NCBI GenBank assembly: GCA_002746935.1
Contig: PDRW01000043.1
Span: 1 to 55,676 of the forward strand
Reading direction: 5' to 3'
Length of the DNA stretch: 55,676 bases
DNA from: Rhodobacterales bacterium
GTDB lineage: Bacteria > Pseudomonadota > Alphaproteobacteria > Rhodobacterales > Rhodobacteraceae
The notes beneath the pieces were generated by a model, which did no database searches, was not told the origin of the DNA, and worked only from the letters and a program-made list of their open reading frames with translations. Position 1 is the first letter of the stretch. Each line of letters opens with the position of its first letter. The position numbers and the translations under genes were made by a program. Of the stretch, positions 43,449 through 52,976 are shown piece by piece.

Positions 43449-44501
43449 ATGGCCCGCATTGCCACCTACAATGTCGAGTGGTTCAACGCGTTGTTCGACG
43501 ATGAAAGCTGCCTGCTCGACGACAACGCATGGTCGTCCCGCCAGGGTGTGCGGCGGCACGATCAGCTTGCCGCGCTCGGCATCGTCTTCACCGCGCTCGA
43601 CGCCGATGCGGTGATGGTGATCGAGGCCCCCGACGACAACCGCAAACGCTCCACCACCCGGGCGCTGGAAAGCTTTGCCGCCGCCTTCGGGCTCAGAACC
43701 CGCAAGGCGCTTCTGGGGTTTCGCAACCAGACCCAGCAGGAAATCGCCCTGCTCTACGATCCCGATGTGTTCTCCGCCAGACACGATCCGCTGGGCGAGG
43801 AGACCGGCAAGAAAGGGGCGCGCGATGCGCCGCGGTTCGACGGGGTGTTCCGTTTCGATCTCGATACCGATGCCAGCCCCGAGCTCATCACCTTCTCGAA
43901 GCCGCCGCTCGAGGTCGATCTGAGCTATCGCGCTACGGGGGCGCATCTGCGGCTTGTCGGGGTGCATGTGAAATCCAAGGCGCCGATCGGGGCGAGGAGC
44001 GCCGACGAAGTCATCCGGCTGGCGATCCAGAACCGGCGCAAACAGCTTGCCCAATGCGTCTGGCTGCGCCAGCGGGTCGACCAGTATCTTGCGGCCGGTA
44101 TGCCGCTGGTGGTGCTGGGCGATCTCAACGATGGCCCCGGGCTCGACGAATACGAAAAGCTGTTTGGCCGGTCGGGGGTCGAGATCGTGCTGGGCGAAAA
44201 CGGCCACGAGCCGCTCCATGATCCCCATGCCCGCATGGTGCTGAGCCGCCGGGGCGGGGCAAGGCCGGCTACCGCGCGGTTCTATCTGCATCACGAAAAA
44301 CGCTACATCCAGGCGTTGCTGGACTATGTGATGATTTCAGGCCGGTTGCGCCGGGGCACGGCCCCCAGGTGGCGGATCTGGCATCCGTTCGACGATCCGG
44401 CCTGCTACCACCGGCCAGAGTTGCGCGAGGCCCTGCTTGCGGCGTCGGATCATTTCCCGGTCTCGGTCGACCTTGATCTGGGGGTGTTGCACGCCAGCTA
44501 G
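43449..44501 (+). CDS. Endonuclease/exonuclease/phosphatase-family protein
   Basis: The 350-residue protein has the EEP fold. The N-terminal RIATYNVEWFN motif matches the metal-binding Asn region, VMVIEA corresponds to the catalytic Glu, VHVKSKAP and VVLGDLNDGPG to the His and Asp/Asn sites, and SDHFPVSVDL to the C-terminal catalytic Asp-His. All key motifs appear intact. It has no obvious signal peptide at the chosen ATG 43449; 111 upstream codons in frame lack one too. The substrate is unknown. Confidence 0.8.
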   Translation: MARIATYNVEWFNALFDDESCLLDDNAWSSRQGVRRHDQLAALGIVFTALDADAVMVIEAPDDNRKRSTTRALESFAAAFGLRTRKALLGFRNQTQQEIALLYDPDVFSARHDPLGEETGKKGARDAPRFDGVFRFDLDTDASPELITFSKPPLEVDLSYRATGAHLRLVGVHVKSKAPIGARSADEVIRLAIQNRRKQLAQCVWLRQRVDQYLAAGMPLVVLGDLNDGPGLDEYEKLFGRSGVEIVLGENGHEPLHDPHARMVLSRRGGARPATARFYLHHEKRYIQALLDYVMISGRLRRGTAPRWRIWHPFDDPACYHRPELREALLAASDHFPVSVDLDLGVLHAS

Positions 44502-44625
44502 GGTTTTGGTGTCGGGCATCGCCCTGAGGTTGTGCGGCGCAGCTTTCAGGCGTAATTCGGTCAACAAAACCAATACCGGCAGGTGTATTGTTGCCGAGAT
44601 CGGGACAACAGCGAGGAGGGGCAAT

Positions 44626-46566
44626 ATGGGTGCCGTCATCATCGACACGGATCAGACCGGCCAGTACCGGATTGGTGCAGGCGGTTTCGTCTTGCTGACG
44701 GAAGAGGCCGCGCTCACTGTCGCGGATACGATCGCCCCGGGCTTCCTCGCCGATACCGACGAGACCTTCACGCTGACCGTTCACGGGCAGGTCCGCACTT
44801 TCGGCGCGGCGGTGTCGATGGGGCTCACGGGCGGCAGCGACAGGCTCGGCGCGCTCACGGTGGGCGAAACCGGGCTGCTCCAGGCGCTGACCGATGCCGC
44901 GGTCGAGGTGCAGCGCTCCGGCACCCGGATCGACAATGACGGGGCGATCTACGGTGGCCATGCGGGCATTGCCTATGGCGCGGGAGTGGTGAGCGGGCTG
45001 CTGTCCAACAGCGGCCGCATCGTCTCGCTGCTGAACAGCGGCATTGCCGCGGCCGGCGGGCAGGGGGACGCAACGGCGGGTCTGTTCCGGATTGTCAACA
45101 CCGGCCGTATCGAGGCGGCGCGGGACGGGGTGTCGGTGAGCCACGAGAGCCTTGATCTGACCAATCGGGGCGAAATCGTCGCTGCGGACAGCGGTATTGC
45201 GGTCAGCGACGATCCGGGCGCGGGCAACGGCCTGACGCTGGTCAATTCCGGCCTGATCCAGGGCGGGGACGCGGCCGTTGACGCAACCGGGCAGGCCGAT
45301 GCCCTGACCAACAGCGGCACCCTGCAAGGGGCGGTGCGCCTGGGCGGGGGCGACAACGGCTTTGTCAATTCCGGGACGGTCACCGGCACGGTCTCGGCGG
45401 GCACGGGGGCCGACAGGCTGGAAAACACCGGTGTGGCCGCGGCGCTGGCGCTTGGCGACGGCGCCAACGGCGTGACCAATGCGGGCCGCATCGCCAGCCT
45501 CGCCACCGGCAGCGGCAAAGATGCTTTCACCAACGAAAGGGCAGGGGTCGTGACCGGCACGGTCACGCTCGGCGGTGGCGCGGATCGTGTCGTCAACCAC
45601 GGCACCCTGTCTGCGGGGCTGGACCTCGGGGAAGGTGACGACAGGCTGATTTCCAGCGGGACCATCACCGGCACCGTCGTTCTTGGCGAGGGCAGCAACC
45701 GGGTGCGGATCACCGGCGAGCTGTTTGGCGACCTGCTCGCGGGCGATGGCCGGGATATTGCCAACCTCCACGGCCATGTCGGCGGCAACATCCGCCTCGG
45801 GGGCGGCGCCGACCGGCTGCACAGCGGTGGCGTGATCACCGGCGAGGTTGACCTCGGCACCGGTGACGACGTGCTGCGGCTGGGGCCAGGGGCCACCGCC
45901 CCGCTGGACCGGATCGACGGTGGCGCCGGGTCCGACAGGCTGCTCACCTTCGTTGCCGTGGAAGACGTGTTCAACTTCGAGCTTGTCGACCTCAAGGGCA
46001 ATGCCGATCTGTCTTTCACCGGCGATGACCTGGCCTGCACCATCCATGGCAACAGCGGGGCCAACGAGATCGACGGCGGCGGCGGGCCCGATACGCTGTC
46101 TGGCTGGAACGGGGCCGATACCCTGATCGGTGGCTGGGGGCACGACACGCTCCATGGCGGGCGCGGTGCCGATACGCTGATCGGCGGCAAGGGCAACGAC
46201 AGGCTGCACGGCGGGCGCGGCCATGACGTGCTTGTGGGCGGGCGCGGTGCCGACAGGCTGATCGGTGGCAACGGGCGGGACGTGTTCGCCTACGACACCG
46301 CTGCCGACAGCCGGATGCAGACGCCCGATGTGATCCTCGGCTTTCAGCGCGGGCTCGACGTGATTGATCTTTCGGAGGTGGCGGAGGGCGGGATCAACTG
46401 GCTCGGCAAGACGTTCTTCACCGGGTCCGGCGCTGCGGAAGCGCGCTTCAACGCTGATGAAAACGGCGCCTGGATCCGGGTCGATGCCGATGGTGACGGC
46501 CGGGTCGACATGAACATCGTGCTGCCGGGTGTCGACGCCCTTTCGGCCTCCGACTTCCTGTTCTGA
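44626..46566 (+). CDS. RTX-type protein with N-terminal beta-helix-like repeats
   Basis: The 646-residue protein has no N-terminal signal. Residues about 100-440 are imperfect repeats of the form xxNSGxIxG...LGxGxD (for example FVNSGTVTGTV), which suggest a right-handed beta-helix. From about 475 to 560 there are at least six GGxGxDxL nonapeptides (GGRGADTLIGGKGNDRL), the calcium-binding beta-roll. The C terminus ends in a typical type I secretion tail (VDALSASDFLF). No secretion ATPase or adaptor genes are nearby. GAGGAGGGG precedes the ATG at 44626. It is probably secreted; its activity is unknown. Confidence 0.85.
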   Translation: MGAVIIDTDQTGQYRIGAGGFVLLTEEAALTVADTIAPGFLADTDETFTLTVHGQVRTFGAAVSMGLTGGSDRLGALTVGETGLLQALTDAAVEVQRSGTRIDNDGAIYGGHAGIAYGAGVVSGLLSNSGRIVSLLNSGIAAAGGQGDATAGLFRIVNTGRIEAARDGVSVSHESLDLTNRGEIVAADSGIAVSDDPGAGNGLTLVNSGLIQGGDAAVDATGQADALTNSGTLQGAVRLGGGDNGFVNSGTVTGTVSAGTGADRLENTGVAAALALGDGANGVTNAGRIASLATGSGKDAFTNERAGVVTGTVTLGGGADRVVNHGTLSAGLDLGEGDDRLISSGTITGTVVLGEGSNRVRITGELFGDLLAGDGRDIANLHGHVGGNIRLGGGADRLHSGGVITGEVDLGTGDDVLRLGPGATAPLDRIDGGAGSDRLLTFVAVEDVFNFELVDLKGNADLSFTGDDLACTIHGNSGANEIDGGGGPDTLSGWNGADTLIGGWGHDTLHGGRGADTLIGGKGNDRLHGGRGHDVLVGGRGADRLIGGNGRDVFAYDTAADSRMQTPDVILGFQRGLDVIDLSEVAEGGINWLGKTFFTGSGAAEARFNADENGAWIRVDADGDGRVDMNIVLPGVDALSASDFLF

Positions 46567-46604
46567 CCCTTTGCAAACCGCCTGTCCCCACCCATATCTC
46601 TCTC

Positions 46605-46952
46605 ATGACCAGACCGACAGCCTCCCGCCCCGCCCTTCGTTCTGCCGCGCTTGCGCTCGCAATCGCCCTTGTTGCCACGCCGCTGGCCGCGGACAGCAGC
46701 GAAACCTCCCCCTCCAACCCGGAGCTTGCCGAGGGGGTCGAGATGCTGTCGGAGGGCTTCAGGAAGATGTTCCGCGGGCTCATGGACGAGCTGGAACCGG
46801 CGGGCGAGGCGGCAGAGCAGGGGTGGAACGATCTTGTCGACTGGCTGGGCGATCTCTCGGCCTACGAGGCGCCGGAGCAATTGCCGAACGGCGACATCAT
46901 CATCCGCCGCAAGCCTGATGCAGAACTGCCTGAGCCGCACACCGATCTCTGA
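46605..46952 (+). CDS. Small exported protein
   Basis: The 115-residue protein has a signal peptide (cut after LAA near residue 29) and a mature part of about 86 residues with an amphipathic helical stretch (EGVEMLSEGFRKMFRGLMDELEP), a WNDLVDWLGDLSAYEAP segment and PNGDIIIRRKP. There is no ATP-binding motif. Function is not recognised. It lies 38 bases after the RTX gene and converges on ppx. Confidence 0.7.
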   Translation: MTRPTASRPALRSAALALAIALVATPLAADSSETSPSNPELAEGVEMLSEGFRKMFRGLMDELEPAGEAAEQGWNDLVDWLGDLSAYEAPEQLPNGDIIIRRKPDAELPEPHTDL

Positions 46953-46982
46953 CCCCGGTCCGCCGCTCACCCGGCCCGAACG

Positions 46983-48518
46983 CTACCGCCGCCGTGTGAC
47001 CACCGTATCGGCCTCAAGCGCCTGGGCCAGCGCCTGAAACCGGTTCCGCGCCACCTCGCCATACAAATCCGAGGCCCCCGGCATCACCGTCAGATGCAAC
47101 TCGCGCTTTTTCGGCCGCCACAGCAATTGCGCCTGTTCGGCGGGTCTGGTCATCGACAGCATCGCCCCGAAGCGCATTGCCTTGCCGAGCACCTCGGCGC
47201 GGGTCTGTTCCGCTTCCGGCAGCACCGCAAACATCTCCGCCAGATGGGATTTCGCCCGGCTGTTCTTGTAGCGGTGCAGGAGCGCCAGCCCGAGAAACAC
47301 CCGTTCCTCATGGGTGAGCCCGCCAAGATTGGCCCGGGTCGCGGTCTGGAAGGCATCTTCGTGGCGGTAATCCGGGTGCCCGCGCCAGCTTACATCGTGC
47401 AACAGGCAGGCGGCCTTGACGATCCGGAGCCGCGCGGGGCTGGCGCGATTGTAAAGCGGACGCAGAAACGCGAAGAGTTCGGCGCCGAAACCGGGCAGGC
47501 GCGCGTCTTTCTGCTCGATGAACCGGCAGGCCTCGATCAGCGGATCGCGTGAGCGCAGCCGCGCGGGCATCTGTTCATAGAGCAGCCCTTCGCGGATGCC
47601 ATAGGCCGAGATCGCAATCTCCTTCGGGCGGAAGGTCTGGATCAGCCGTTTCAGCACCTGCGAGGCCACCGGCACCAGGTTCATCCGTCCGGCGGAGGTG
47701 GCGGTTTCGGCGCGCAGCGCTTCAAGGTCGGACCGTTCGATCCAGTCGAGGGTTTTCTTCAGGCCCTTCGGGGTCATGCGGTATTCGTGCAGCACATGGA
47801 GCGGATAGCCCCGGCGCAGCATGTCGAGCCTGGCGATCGCCCGCCAGGAGCCGCCGACGAGATAGAGCCGCTTGTGGCCGGTGCCGACCTCGGCCGCGAG
47901 CCCCTCCATCACCGTCCTGATATGGGCCTTCAGCGCCTTCTTGCCCCCCTTGAGGCTTTGCAGCTTCAAAGGCCCGAGCCCGGAGGTGACCCGCTTGCCG
48001 ACCTTGCCGCCGCCGATCCGGGCCAGCTCCATCGAGGCGCCGCCGATATCGCACATCAGCCCATGGGCTTCCGGCCAGCCGAGCAGCACCCCCTGCGCCG
48101 ACAGCCGCGCCTCCTCCTCGCCGTCGATGACGAAAAGCCGGATGCCGGTTTCCTTTTCGACCTGATCGCGGAAGGCCGGGCCGTCCTTTGCGTCGCGCAC
48201 CGCGGCGGTGGCGACGGCGGAGAGCGGCGGCAGGTTCATCGCCCTGGCCACCAGCCTGAAGCGGCGGATGGCGGTCAGGGCGCGGGCCCTGCCCTCGGGG
48301 TTGAGCCTGCCGGTCTCGCCGAGCCCGGCGCCGAGGCCGCAGAGCACCTTTTCATTGAAGAAATAGGCCGGGCTGCGGGCGGCGCCATCAAACACCACGA
48401 GGCGCACCGAGTTCGAGCCGACGTCGAGCACGCCGACGCGGCTGAGCGCCCGGGCGTCCGGGTCTTCGAACAGCGGGCGGCCGAACGGCCCGCAATCGCG
48501 ATCGTCATTGGCGTCCAT
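46983..48518 (-). CDS. ppx: Ppx/GppA-family exopolyphosphatase
   Basis: The 511-residue protein is an actin-fold phosphatase that hydrolyses polyphosphate or pppGpp. It has the N-terminal phosphate loop DVGSNSVRLVVFDG and GGASMELARIGGG, and a C-terminal HD-like region (CLLHDVSWRGHPDYRHEDA). It follows ppk1 with a 94-base gap on the same strand, the common pairing of polyphosphate synthesis and breakdown. Confidence 0.92.
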   Translation of the reverse strand: MDANDDRDCGPFGRPLFEDPDARALSRVGVLDVGSNSVRLVVFDGAARSPAYFFNEKVLCGLGAGLGETGRLNPEGRARALTAIRRFRLVARAMNLPPLSAVATAAVRDAKDGPAFRDQVEKETGIRLFVIDGEEEARLSAQGVLLGWPEAHGLMCDIGGASMELARIGGGKVGKRVTSGLGPLKLQSLKGGKKALKAHIRTVMEGLAAEVGTGHKRLYLVGGSWRAIARLDMLRRGYPLHVLHEYRMTPKGLKKTLDWIERSDLEALRAETATSAGRMNLVPVASQVLKRLIQTFRPKEIAISAYGIREGLLYEQMPARLRSRDPLIEACRFIEQKDARLPGFGAELFAFLRPLYNRASPARLRIVKAACLLHDVSWRGHPDYRHEDAFQTATRANLGGLTHEERVFLGLALLHRYKNSRAKSHLAEMFAVLPEAEQTRAEVLGKAMRFGAMLSMTRPAEQAQLLWRPKKRELHLTVMPGASDLYGEVARNRFQALAQALEADTVVTRRR

Positions 48519-48612
48519 GATTCCCCCGCAGCCTTTGCGGCCCGGTTATGGCAAGCAGACCCTGCCCGGGTCAATCGGCCACAACGGGTCCGGGCGGGGT
48601 GCGGCCCCCGCC

Positions 48613-50829
48613 TCAGTCGTGGCTGTGGGTCAGCTCCGGCACATCCGCCGCCCCCGCCGAGCCGCGGCCCGAGAGCGAGGGGTTCTCCATGAAGAACCGG
48701 TGGCAGTTGAACGGCTGGTCGAGCGCGGTGAGGTCGGGGCGCAGGAAGCTGCCGTCGGGCTGCATCACCCAGGACTGCGCCACGTCATGCAGGTTTGCCG
48801 CCATGATCTGACTGACGATCTGCGCCTTCACCGTGTCGTTCTTGACCTCGACGAGGGTTTCCACCCGGCGGTTGAGGTTGCGGCCCATCCAGTCGGCCGA
48901 AGAGATATAGACCCGCGCCGCGCGGGACGGCAGCCCCTGACCGTTGCCGAAACAGACGATCCGGCTGTGTTCGAGAAACCGCCCGACGATCGACTTCACC
49001 CGGATATTCTCGCTGAGCCCCCTGATCCCGGGCCGCACCCCGCAGATGCCACGCACCACGAGGGTGATCTTCACCCCGTGCCGGGAGGCGTCATACAGGG
49101 CCTCGATCACGTCCTTCTCGATCAGCGAATTCATCTTCGCCCAGATCTCCGCCGGCCGCCCGGCCTCGGCATGGCGCGCCTCTTCCGCGATCCGCTCGAT
49201 CAGGGTCGATTTCAGTGTCATCGGCGAGATTGCCAGGCTTTCGAGCTTGTCGGGCTGGGCATAGCCCGACAGATAGTTGAACACCCGCGTGGCATCGCGC
49301 CCCAGCGCCAGATCGCAGGTGAACAGCGACAAATCGGTGTAGATCTTCGCGGTGATCGGATGATAATTGCCGGTGCCGAAATGGGTGTAGGTCACCAGTT
49401 CGTCGCCCTCGCGGCGCACCACGGTCGAGATCTTGGCGTGGGTCTTGTAATGCATGAAGCCGTAGACCACATGGGCGCCGGAGCGTTCCAGCCGCCGCGA
49501 CTGGCGGATATTGGCGGCCTCGTCGAACCGGGCCTTGAGCTCCACCAGCGCGGTGACAGACTTGCCCGCCTCCGCCGCCTCGCAGAGCGCCGAGACGATC
49601 GGCGAATTGCGGCTGGTGCGGTAGAGCGTCTGCTTGATCGCCACCACGTCCGGGTCCTGCGCCGCCTGTTCGAGGAAACGCACCACCAGATCGAAGGTTT
49701 CGTAAGGATGGTGCAGCAGCATGTCCTTCTGGCGGATCGCGGCGAACATGTCGCCGTTGTGGTCCTCGAGCCGCTCCGGCACCCGCGGCACATAGGACGG
49801 CCAGAGCAGATCGGGGCGTTCGTCGAGCACCAGCTCGCTGAGATCCGCCTTGCCGATAAGCCCGGCGATCTCGACCACCTCGTCATCCGACACATGCAGC
49901 TCGCGGCGGATCATCCGGGCGAGGTTCTCGGGGGCATGGGCGCTGATCTGGAGCCGGATCACATCGCCCCGGCGGCGCCGTTTCAGCGCGGTCTCAAACT
50001 CGCGCACCAGATCTTCGGCCTCGTCTTCGACCTCCATGTCGCTGTCGCGCAGCACCCGGAAGGCGCAATTGCCGGTGAGCTCGTAGCCCGGGAACAGCTT
50101 GCCGATGAACATCAGCAGCAGGTCTTCGAGCGGCAGGAACCGCGCCTGCCCGGGGCCCGCGGGCAGCCGCACGAACCGGTCGATCTGCGCCGGGATCGGC
50201 AGCAGCGCCTGAAGGCGCCGGCCATTGTCGGCGCGGGTGAGCTCCAGCGCCAGCGCGAAGCCGGTGTTGGGGATGAACGGGAAGGGGTGCGCCGGGTCGA
50301 CCGCGAGCGGCGACAGCACCGGGAAGACCTGCCGCAGGAACACGTCTTCGAGGTAATCGAAATCGCTCTCGGCGAGGCTGTCGCGGTTGCACAGCACGAT
50401 GCCCTCGGCGCGCATCTCGCCCAGAAGCCCGCGGAACACCTCATGCTGATGCGCCATCAGGCGCCGCGCGTCGGCGTGGATCTTCACCAGTTGCTCGGGC
50501 GCGGTCAGCCCGTCGATCGAGGTGGTGGAACTGCCCTCATGCGCCAGTTCGCGCAGCCCCGCGACCCGGACGGTGTAGAATTCGTCGAGATTGGTGGCCG
50601 AGATCGAGACGAACCGCAGCCGTTCGAGCAGCGGCACCCGGGGGTTTTCGGCTTCTTCCAGCACCCGCCAGTTGAAGCTGAGCCAGCTGAGCTCGCGGTT
50701 GAAGAACCGCTTCGCCCCGGCGGTGTCTTCGGGCGGCAACTCCACCGGCTCGGGGAAGGTGGCCTTGAGGAAATCGGGTTCGATATCCGGGCGGGCGGGG
50801 AGGTTGCCGGGGGTGTCGGGCTGGGTCAT
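48613..50829 (-). CDS. ppk1: Polyphosphate kinase 1
   Basis: The 738-residue enzyme makes polyphosphate from ATP. The N domain starts FFNRELSWLSFNWRVLEEA; the head domain follows; the catalytic domains have the phosphorylated-histidine region GFMHYKTHAKI and THFGTGNYHP, then SADWMGRNLNRRVE near the C terminus. The length is normal. It lies between hdaA and ppx on the same strand. Confidence 0.96.
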   Translation of the reverse strand: MTQPDTPGNLPARPDIEPDFLKATFPEPVELPPEDTAGAKRFFNRELSWLSFNWRVLEEAENPRVPLLERLRFVSISATNLDEFYTVRVAGLRELAHEGSSTTSIDGLTAPEQLVKIHADARRLMAHQHEVFRGLLGEMRAEGIVLCNRDSLAESDFDYLEDVFLRQVFPVLSPLAVDPAHPFPFIPNTGFALALELTRADNGRRLQALLPIPAQIDRFVRLPAGPGQARFLPLEDLLLMFIGKLFPGYELTGNCAFRVLRDSDMEVEDEAEDLVREFETALKRRRRGDVIRLQISAHAPENLARMIRRELHVSDDEVVEIAGLIGKADLSELVLDERPDLLWPSYVPRVPERLEDHNGDMFAAIRQKDMLLHHPYETFDLVVRFLEQAAQDPDVVAIKQTLYRTSRNSPIVSALCEAAEAGKSVTALVELKARFDEAANIRQSRRLERSGAHVVYGFMHYKTHAKISTVVRREGDELVTYTHFGTGNYHPITAKIYTDLSLFTCDLALGRDATRVFNYLSGYAQPDKLESLAISPMTLKSTLIERIAEEARHAEAGRPAEIWAKMNSLIEKDVIEALYDASRHGVKITLVVRGICGVRPGIRGLSENIRVKSIVGRFLEHSRIVCFGNGQGLPSRAARVYISSADWMGRNLNRRVETLVEVKNDTVKAQIVSQIMAANLHDVAQSWVMQPDGSFLRPDLTALDQPFNCHRFFMENPSLSGRGSAGAADVPELTHSHD

Positions 50830-50966
50830 GGGTCGGATCCCGTCTCTGGTTGGGGCTGTGTCACAAGAAATATGCGCCCGGGCGGGGGGGGCTGTCCAGC
50901 GGGGCAGGCGGTTTCGCCCGCGCGTGGCTTTTGGGAAGGCCTTTGGAAAAGGCGTTGGCAGCGGGT

Positions 50967-51641
50967 TCAGGTTTCGGCGCCGAACAGCACCCGCCCGGCC
51001 AGCTCCACGCTCACCTTGCTGCCCTCTGCCAGCGCCGCCGCGTCGAGCCGGGCGACCGCCTCGCCCGCCGCCGCCAGCGAACGGTCGAGACGCCGGGTAA
51101 GATAGCTCACCACCCGCGGGCTGACCCCGATCTGGCGGTCGGCGAAGAGCTTGACGATCACCGCCGCCAGCAGCGCGTCGTCGGGCGGGTCGATGCGCAC
51201 CAGCCGGGTGCCGGACATGCGGCTTTCAAGGTCGGGCAGGGTGAGCCCCCAGCGCCCCGGCGCGTCGCGCGCGGTGAGGAGCAGGTGTCCGCCCGCGGCG
51301 AGCACGAGATTGTGCAGATGAAACGCCGCCTGTTCGCGGGTGGGGTCTCCGGCGAGGGTGTCGGCGCCTTCGAGGGCGATGTTGTGCCCCTCAAGGGCGG
51401 CAAGGCCGGTGCCGTCCAGCCTGCGCGCCTCGACCACCTCGGCCCCCGCAAGCCCGGCCCAGACCTGAACCAGATGGCTCTTGCCCGCCCCCTCCGGCCC
51501 CACCAGCAAGAGCTTGCGCCCCGGCCAGCCCTGCCATTGCTCGATGGCGTCGAGCGCGGAGGCATTGCTGTCGGAGACGAAGAAATCGCCCCGTCCCCGT
51601 GCCGTGCGGTGGGGGAGGTCGAAGGCCAGTTGCCGTGCCAT
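50967..51641 (-). CDS. hdaA: DnaA-related replication regulator HdaA
   Basis: The 224-residue protein resembles the AAA+ part of DnaA and lacks its DNA-binding domain IV. It has an early clamp-binding-like segment (MARQLAFDLPHR), the Walker A GPEGAGKS and the sensor region LLLTARDAPGRWGL. Such proteins inactivate DnaA together with the sliding clamp. The ATG at 51641 is one base past the perM stop. The genes perM-hdaA-ppk1-ppx form a conserved block in Rhodobacteraceae. Confidence 0.85.
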   Translation of the reverse strand: MARQLAFDLPHRTARGRGDFFVSDSNASALDAIEQWQGWPGRKLLLVGPEGAGKSHLVQVWAGLAGAEVVEARRLDGTGLAALEGHNIALEGADTLAGDPTREQAAFHLHNLVLAAGGHLLLTARDAPGRWGLTLPDLESRMSGTRLVRIDPPDDALLAAVIVKLFADRQIGVSPRVVSYLTRRLDRSLAAAGEAVARLDAAALAEGSKVSVELAGRVLFGAET

Positions 51642-51642
51642 C

Positions 51643-52797
51643 TCAGCCCGCACCCGTCTCGGTGTTGGTATCGGGGCCGTCATCGGCGCTGGCATCGGGG
51701 CCGTCATCGGCGCCCGCATCGGGCGCGCCGGCCACGGCCTGCTGCGCCGCCTTGCCCTGATACAAAAGCCCCTCCTGATAGCGTTCCAGCAGGAACCGCA
51801 CCAGCACGCCGATCACCGCCGCCACCGGCACCGCCACCAGCATGCCGACGAAGCCGAACAGCGAGCCGAAGGCCGACAGCGCGAAGATCAGCCAGACCGG
51901 ATGCAGCCCGACCGACTGCCCGACAAGGTTGGGCGACAGGATATTGCCCTCGATGAACTGGCCGAAGAAGAACACCGCCGCCACCGCGACGATCCACCAC
52001 CATTCGCCCCAGAACTGGAATACCGCCAGCCCGATCGACAGCGCCCCGCCAACCAGCGCGCCGATATAGGGGATGAAGGTCAGAAGCCCTGCGGTGGCGC
52101 CGATCACCAGACCGAAGTTGAGCCCGATCAGCATCAGGGCGATGGCGTAGAAGGCGCCAAGGATCATGCAGACGGTCAGCTGGCCGCGCACGAAGCTGGC
52201 GAGGGTCTGGTCGATCTGACGGGCAATCTCGCGGATCGCCGGGGCATGGTCGCGCGGCAGAAGCTCGTCGACCGCGGCCACGGCGCGGTCCCAGTCGTAA
52301 AGCATGTAGAACGAGACCACCGGCACGATCACAACCAGCATCACCACGTTGAAAACCCCCATGGCCGAGCTGAACAGGGCATTGACCAGCTCGCCGCCGC
52401 GCTCCTGCACCCAGGCGCCAAGCTCGCTCAGCGACTGGCGCAGGGTGCTGTCCTCGTCCATCAGCGAGGGGAACCGTTCTGTGAGAAAGGTCTGGGCGTC
52501 TTCGGCGAGTTTCGGCGCGTGGTTGACCAGCTGTGCCGCCTGCGCGACCAGCGAGGGCACCACAAGCAGCACCAGCAGCACGAAGACCAGCACCCCGACA
52601 AGAGAGATCAGGATAGTCGCACCCAGCCGCGTCATGCCCCAGTCTTCCAGCCGGTCGGCGATCGGGTCGAGGAAATAGGCCAGCGCCCCCCCGATCACGA
52701 AGGGCAGGATCACGTCGCCCAGCACCCAGAGCAGGAGCAGAAAGGCCACCGCGGCGAGCGACCAGTAGCGAAGTTGCAGCGACACGGGCAGGGCCAT
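51643..52797 (-). CDS. AI-2E/PerM-family transporter
   Basis: The 384-residue membrane protein has about eight helices and the family pattern with an early hydrophobic pair ([27 protein letters not shown]), a soluble loop of about 90 residues and the conserved [12 protein letters not shown] repetitive Ala/Asp/Gly-rich C-terminal tail (about 355-384, [15 protein letters not shown]) is a local extra. Substrates of this family are varied and cannot be told here. hdaA follows immediately. Confidence 0.88.
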   Translation of the reverse strand: MALPVSLQLRYWSLAAVAFLLLLWVLGDVILPFVIGGALAYFLDPIADRLEDWGMTRLGATILISLVGVLVFVLLVLLVVPSLVAQAAQLVNHAPKLAEDAQTFLTERFPSLMDEDSTLRQSLSELGAWVQERGGELVNALFSSAMGVFNVVMLVVIVPVVSFYMLYDWDRAVAAVDELLPRDHAPAIREIARQIDQTLASFVRGQLTVCMILGAFYAIALMLIGLNFGLVIGATAGLLTFIPYIGALVGGALSIGLAVFQFWGEWWWIVAVAAVFFFGQFIEGNILSPNLVGQSVGLHPVWLIFALSAFGSLFGFVGMLVAVPVAAVIGVLVRFLLERYQEGLLYQGKAAQQAVAGAPDAGADDGPDASADDGPDTNTETGAG

Positions 52798-52976
52798 CGG
52801 GCGTCCTCGGGGTTGGGATCTTGCGGCAGTTTGCCGGTTTGCGCGCCGGTTGCAAGCTGGTCTCCGGTGGCGCCGCCGCGTCTGAGTATTTGCACCAGGA
52901 AAAGGGGGCGGGCTTGCCGGGGGGGAGAGGCTCGGCTAGTGAGGCGGGCGACGTGAAACAAAGCTGCGAGGCTCCC

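Noticed and set aside
46605-46952. AAA+ ATPase annotation for the small exported protein
   Set aside because: The 115-residue product has no Walker motifs and a signal peptide; it cannot be an ATPase.
48508-51105. Plus-strand open frame of 865 codons over ppk1
   Set aside because: Shadow of ppk1; no recognisable domains.
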